Assembly (NCBI GenBank): GCA_031272375.1
Contig: JAISTY010000153.1
Coordinates: forward strand, 1-9,438
DNA length: 9,438 nucleotides
DNA from: Opitutaceae bacterium
GTDB lineage: Bacteria; Verrucomicrobiota; Verrucomicrobiia; Opitutales; Opitutaceae
Direction of reading: 5' to 3'
Position 1 is the first letter of the stretch. The number at the start of each line of letters is the position of its first letter. Shown here in pieces: positions 7,001 through 9,438 of this stretch. The translations under genes were made by a program, and so were the position numbers. The notes under the pieces were generated by a model, which searched no databases, was not told the origin of the DNA, and was given only the letters and a program-made list of their open reading frames with translations.

Positions 7001-8443
7001 TCAACCGCCGCGCCGGGCGCGTCCGGCGCGCCAGCAGACGAACAGCAGCGCCATCCAGGGGGGGATGAGCGCGACGGAGACCCAGAGGCCCCTGGCGACG
7101 GCGGCGCCGGGGAGCAGCCGTTCGGCGGCGGCCATCATCACGATCACGAACACCGTGAAGGCGACGCAGGCGAGGTTCGTCCACGGCGCGCCGGGGGAGG
7201 GGAAGCGGGGACGGCGGTTTTCCCGCCTCATGGCCGCGCGGAATTTCAGGTGCGTCAACGAGACCAGCGTCCAGTTCAACACCAGCGCCGCGACCACCAG
7301 CGACATCAGCCAGCCGAACGCCCGCTCCGGCACGGCCCAGTTGACCGCCACCGCAAGACCCGTCGCCAGCCCCGAGACGCCGAGGGCGGCGGCCGGCACA
7401 CCACGCTTGTTCACCTTGAGAAACACCCTCGGCGCGCTCCCCTTCCCCGCGAGCCCGAAGAGCATCCGGCTGTTGCAATACACGGCGCTGTTAAAGACCG
7501 AGAGCGCGGCCGTCAGGATGATGAAGTTCAGGATGTGCGCCGCGCCGGAAACGCCGAGTTCCCCCAGTACCCTCACGAAGGGGCTTGCGCCATAGGGGTC
7601 GCCCGCGCCGGCGGCGGCGATGCTGTCGGCAAGGGCGTTCCACGGGCGCATCATCAGCATCACGGCGACGGCGCCGACGTAGAAGATCAGGATGCGCAGG
7701 AGGACGCTGTTCACGGCGCGGGGGATGGTTTTGGCGGGGTGGGCGGTCTCCGCCGCGCTGACGCCGACCAGCTCCAGCCCGCCGAAGGAGAACATCACGA
7801 ACACCACCGCGAGCGCGAGGCCGTCCGCGCCGCCCGTGAAAAAGCCGCCGTGCCGCCACAAGTTGCCGACGGACGCCTCCGCGCCGCCGCCGCCGAGCAG
7901 GAGCAGGCCCGCGCCGAGGATGATCATGGCGGAGACCGCGGTGACCTTGACGATGGAGAACCAGAACTCGGCCTCGCCGAACACGCGCACGGAGACCGCG
8001 TTGATGCCGTTGACGAGGACGAAGCACGCCGCGACGGGGATCCACTGCGGCAGGGCGGGCCACCAGTAGGCGGCGTATTTGGCGACGGCGGTCAGCTCGG
8101 TCATCCCGACGAGCACGTAGAGCACCCAGTAATTCCAGCCGGAGGCGAAGCCGGCGAAGTCACCCCAATACTTGTGCGCGAAGTGGCTGAACGAGCCGGC
8201 GACGGGTTCCTCCACGACCATTTCGCCAAGCTGCCGCATGATGAAAAACTCGACGATGCCGCCGAGCAGATAGGCCAGAATCATGGACGGACCGGCGAGC
8301 CGGATGACGCCCGCGGAGCCGAGAAAAAGTCCGGTGCCGATGGCGCCGCCGAGCGCGAGCAGCTGCACGTGGCGGTTCGCCAGCCGCCGCCGCAACAAGC
8401 CGCCGTCAACCTCTCCAACGGGACTGGTGGGAACCGGATTCAT
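7001..8443 (-). CDS. aroP: Amino acid permease of the AAT family, AroP/PheP-like
   Basis: This 480-residue inner-membrane importer matches the AroP/PheP branch of the APC superfamily along its length. NRHVQLLALGGAIGTGLFLG (23-42) is the first-helix substrate and cation site. It is followed by GEMVVEEPVAGSFSHFAHKYWG, FAGFASGWNYWVLYVLVGMTELTAV, FGEAEFWFSIVKV, FSFGGLELVG (219-227) and SVFNSAVYCNSRMLFGLA (315-332). The probable role is proton-coupled uptake of aromatic amino acids, but other substrates cannot be excluded. The ATG at 8443 places the family N-terminus correctly; the frame stays open to 8599, but that part reads as intergenic sequence. Relative to E. coli AroP there is an extra loop of about 11 residues near 273-285 (IAAAGAGDPYG). 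It lies downstream of a symporter gene on the same strand, with a possible terminator between them. Confidence 0.9.
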   Translation of the reverse strand: MNPVPTSPVGEVDGGLLRRRLANRHVQLLALGGAIGTGLFLGSAGVIRLAGPSMILAYLLGGIVEFFIMRQLGEMVVEEPVAGSFSHFAHKYWGDFAGFASGWNYWVLYVLVGMTELTAVAKYAAYWWPALPQWIPVAACFVLVNGINAVSVRVFGEAEFWFSIVKVTAVSAMIILGAGLLLLGGGGAEASVGNLWRHGGFFTGGADGLALAVVFVMFSFGGLELVGVSAAETAHPAKTIPRAVNSVLLRILIFYVGAVAVMLMMRPWNALADSIAAAGAGDPYGASPFVRVLGELGVSGAAHILNFIILTAALSVFNSAVYCNSRMLFGLAGKGSAPRVFLKVNKRGVPAAALGVSGLATGLAVAVNWAVPERAFGWLMSLVVAALVLNWTLVSLTHLKFRAAMRRENRRPRFPSPGAPWTNLACVAFTVFVIVMMAAAERLLPGAAVARGLWVSVALIPPWMALLFVCWRAGRARRGG

Positions 8444-8486
8444 GCGCCCGAAACGCTTCCCAAAAACCGCCTCCGCGCCAGCCGCG

Positions 8487-8514
8487 AAAACAAAAATCCG
8501 CGCGCGATCCGCGG
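8487..8514 (-). terminator. Weak candidate terminator after the symporter gene
   Basis: Read on the minus strand, CCGCG and CGCGG form a 5-bp GC stem around a 7-base loop (8498-8514), followed by ATTTTTGTTTT. It lies about 50 bases past the symporter stop and about 45 bases before the permease ATG. The short stem makes this tentative; the permease would then need its own promoter in the 8444-8487 stretch, where I see no clear consensus. Confidence 0.4.
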
Positions 8515-8564
8515 GGCGGCGGGGGAATTCCAGGAAGGGGGCGTTTGAAGGGGAGGTTTTGTTG

Positions 8565-9438
8565 TCATTCGGAAACGGCGGAGGATTCCGCGCCGGCAAC
8601 CGCGCCCTTCGTCCGCCGATCCACCACGACCGCCGCCACCAGGTCCGCGCCGACGTTCAGGGTTGTCCGCAACATGTCCAGCAGCCGGTCAACGCCCAGC
8701 ACGATGCCGACGCCCTCCGGCGGCGCCCCGAACGTCGCCAGCAGCCCCGCTATCAGCGGCAGCGAGCCGCCCGGTATCCCCGCCACCGCCACCGCGCTCA
8801 AAACCGAGAGCAGCACCAGCGCGACCTGCTGCGCGAGCGTCAGCTCCACGCCGAAAACCTGCGCGACAAACAGCACCACGCACCCTTCGTAAAGCGCGGT
8901 TCCGGCCATGTTCATCGTCGCTCCGAGCGACAGCACGAAACCCGAAACCTCCGGCCTCACGCCCAGCGATTTCCGCGCGCACGCCAGCGACGCCGGCAGC
9001 GTCGCGCTGCTCGAACTCGTTGAAAACGCCGTCACCAGAACCGGACGGATTTCCCTGAAAAACCACAGCGGCGAGGTTCTCCCCAGCAACTTCAGCCACA
9101 CCGACATTGTCCCGAACAAATGCAGCGCCATCACCGCCGCGCAGCCCGCGACAAACAACCCCAGCGCGACAAGGATGTCCGCGCCGACGCGCACGATGAC
9201 GCTGTAAATCATCGCGGGGACGGCAAAGGGCGCGAGCCTCAACGCGAGCCGCACGATGCCCGTCATCAATTCCGCCGTTATTTCCAGCGCGCCCAGCAGC
9301 CGCGCGCGTTTTTCCGCCGCCAGCCCCGTCCCCGCCGCGCCGACCAGCACCGCGAAAACGATCAGCGGCAGCACCTCCCCCAGCGCCCCCCGCGATTGTC
9401 CCGACACGGCGCCGAGCAGGTTTTTCGGCAGGAACATC
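8565..9438 (-). CDS. Dicarboxylate/amino acid:cation symporter (DAACS, GltP/GltT-like), N-terminus outside window
   Basis: The reading frame continues past the window edge. The 290 residues seen (numbered from the Met at 9437) are the C-terminal two thirds of a family normally over 400 residues long. Visible family blocks are the helical hairpin 1 serine motif FSTSSSSATLP (138-148), GATMNMAGTALYEG (172-185) in helix 7, hairpin 2 IPGGSLPLIAGLLATFGAPP (221-240), and helix 8 DRLLDMLRTTLNVGAD (250-265). Residues equivalent to Asp390, Asp394, Arg397, Thr398, Asn401 and Asp405 of GltPh are all retained. The arginine at 257 points to an acidic substrate such as glutamate, aspartate or a C4-dicarboxylate. 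The helix-7 motif is NMAGT rather than the usual NMDGT, so the Asp that binds the third sodium is Ala here. The product is an inner-membrane secondary importer. The aroP-like gene lies downstream. Confidence 0.93.
   Translation of the reverse strand, partial: MFLPKNLLGAVSGQSRGALGEVLPLIVFAVLVGAAGTGLAAEKRARLLGALEITAELMTGIVRLALRLAPFAVPAMIYSVIVRVGADILVALGLFVAGCAAVMALHLFGTMSVWLKLLGRTSPLWFFREIRPVLVTAFSTSSSSATLPASLACARKSLGVRPEVSGFVLSLGATMNMAGTALYEGCVVLFVAQVFGVELTLAQQVALVLLSVLSAVAVAGIPGGSLPLIAGLLATFGAPPEGVGIVLGVDRLLDMLRTTLNVGADLVAAVVVDRRTKGAVAGAESSAVSE

Noticed and set aside
7250..8548. 432-codon plus-strand open frame opposite the permease
   Set aside because: Extremely polar His/Arg/Gln/Glu-rich translation, the usual mirror of a membrane protein; the minus strand matches AroP throughout.
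1..9438. CRISPR arrays, tRNA or rRNA genes, insertion sequences
   Set aside because: No regularly spaced repeats, cloverleaf-like sequences with CCA or T-loop signatures, or transposase motifs were seen on either strand.

Overview
The window is high-GC DNA (well above 60% by eye) from a free-living Gram-negative-type bacterium. My best guess is Verrucomicrobiota, probably Opitutales-like. That rests on the pairing of bS20 with a 33-residue AURKAIP1/COX24-type protein, on starts that lack Shine-Dalgarno sequences, and on a degenerate 'cttcgcgtcttcgtgag / ctccgcgccctccgtcc' intergenic element of a kind I associate with that group. No rRNA, tRNA, CRISPR array or transposase is visible, so the taxonomy is an inference.

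Layout. Positions 1-1328 hold the 3' part of a phage-type polyvalent protein. It has a LPD/MuF-like '[11 protein letters not shown]' segment followed by a region resembling the phage MuF C-terminal barnase/EndoU-like nuclease fold. The frame has no stop of its own and runs in frame through a short-period repeat straight into rpsT. Positions 1329-1710 carry rpsT (bS20) and a tiny basic ribosomal-type protein of the bS22/mS38 (AURKAIP1/COX24) family, closed by a strong hairpin terminator at 1763-1789. Convergent to them, on the minus strand, lie trpD (1817-2830) and an upstream three-helix membrane protein of unknown function (2862-3215).

Diverging from that pair, on the plus strand, are a DsbD/ScsB-type protein-disulfide reductase (about 3305-5464) and an exported pectate-lyase-superfamily beta-helix protein (5525-6967). 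They are 60 bases apart and probably co-transcribed. Convergent to these, on the minus strand, are an AroP-like aromatic amino acid permease (7001-8443) and, upstream of it, the C-terminal two thirds of a DAACS glutamate/dicarboxylate symporter (8565 to beyond 9438). A weak terminator lies between these last two.

How the genes relate. The window is mostly housekeeping: small-subunit ribosome proteins, one tryptophan-pathway enzyme, envelope thiol-redox transport with a possible cysteine-containing exported client, and two amino acid importers. The accessory signal is the phage-derived segment abutting rpsT. The two points most worth checking are the missing stop between the phage-like module and bS20, and the Asp-to-Ala change in the symporter's NMDGT sodium motif. 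I did not find convincing evidence of a wholly new multi-gene system.
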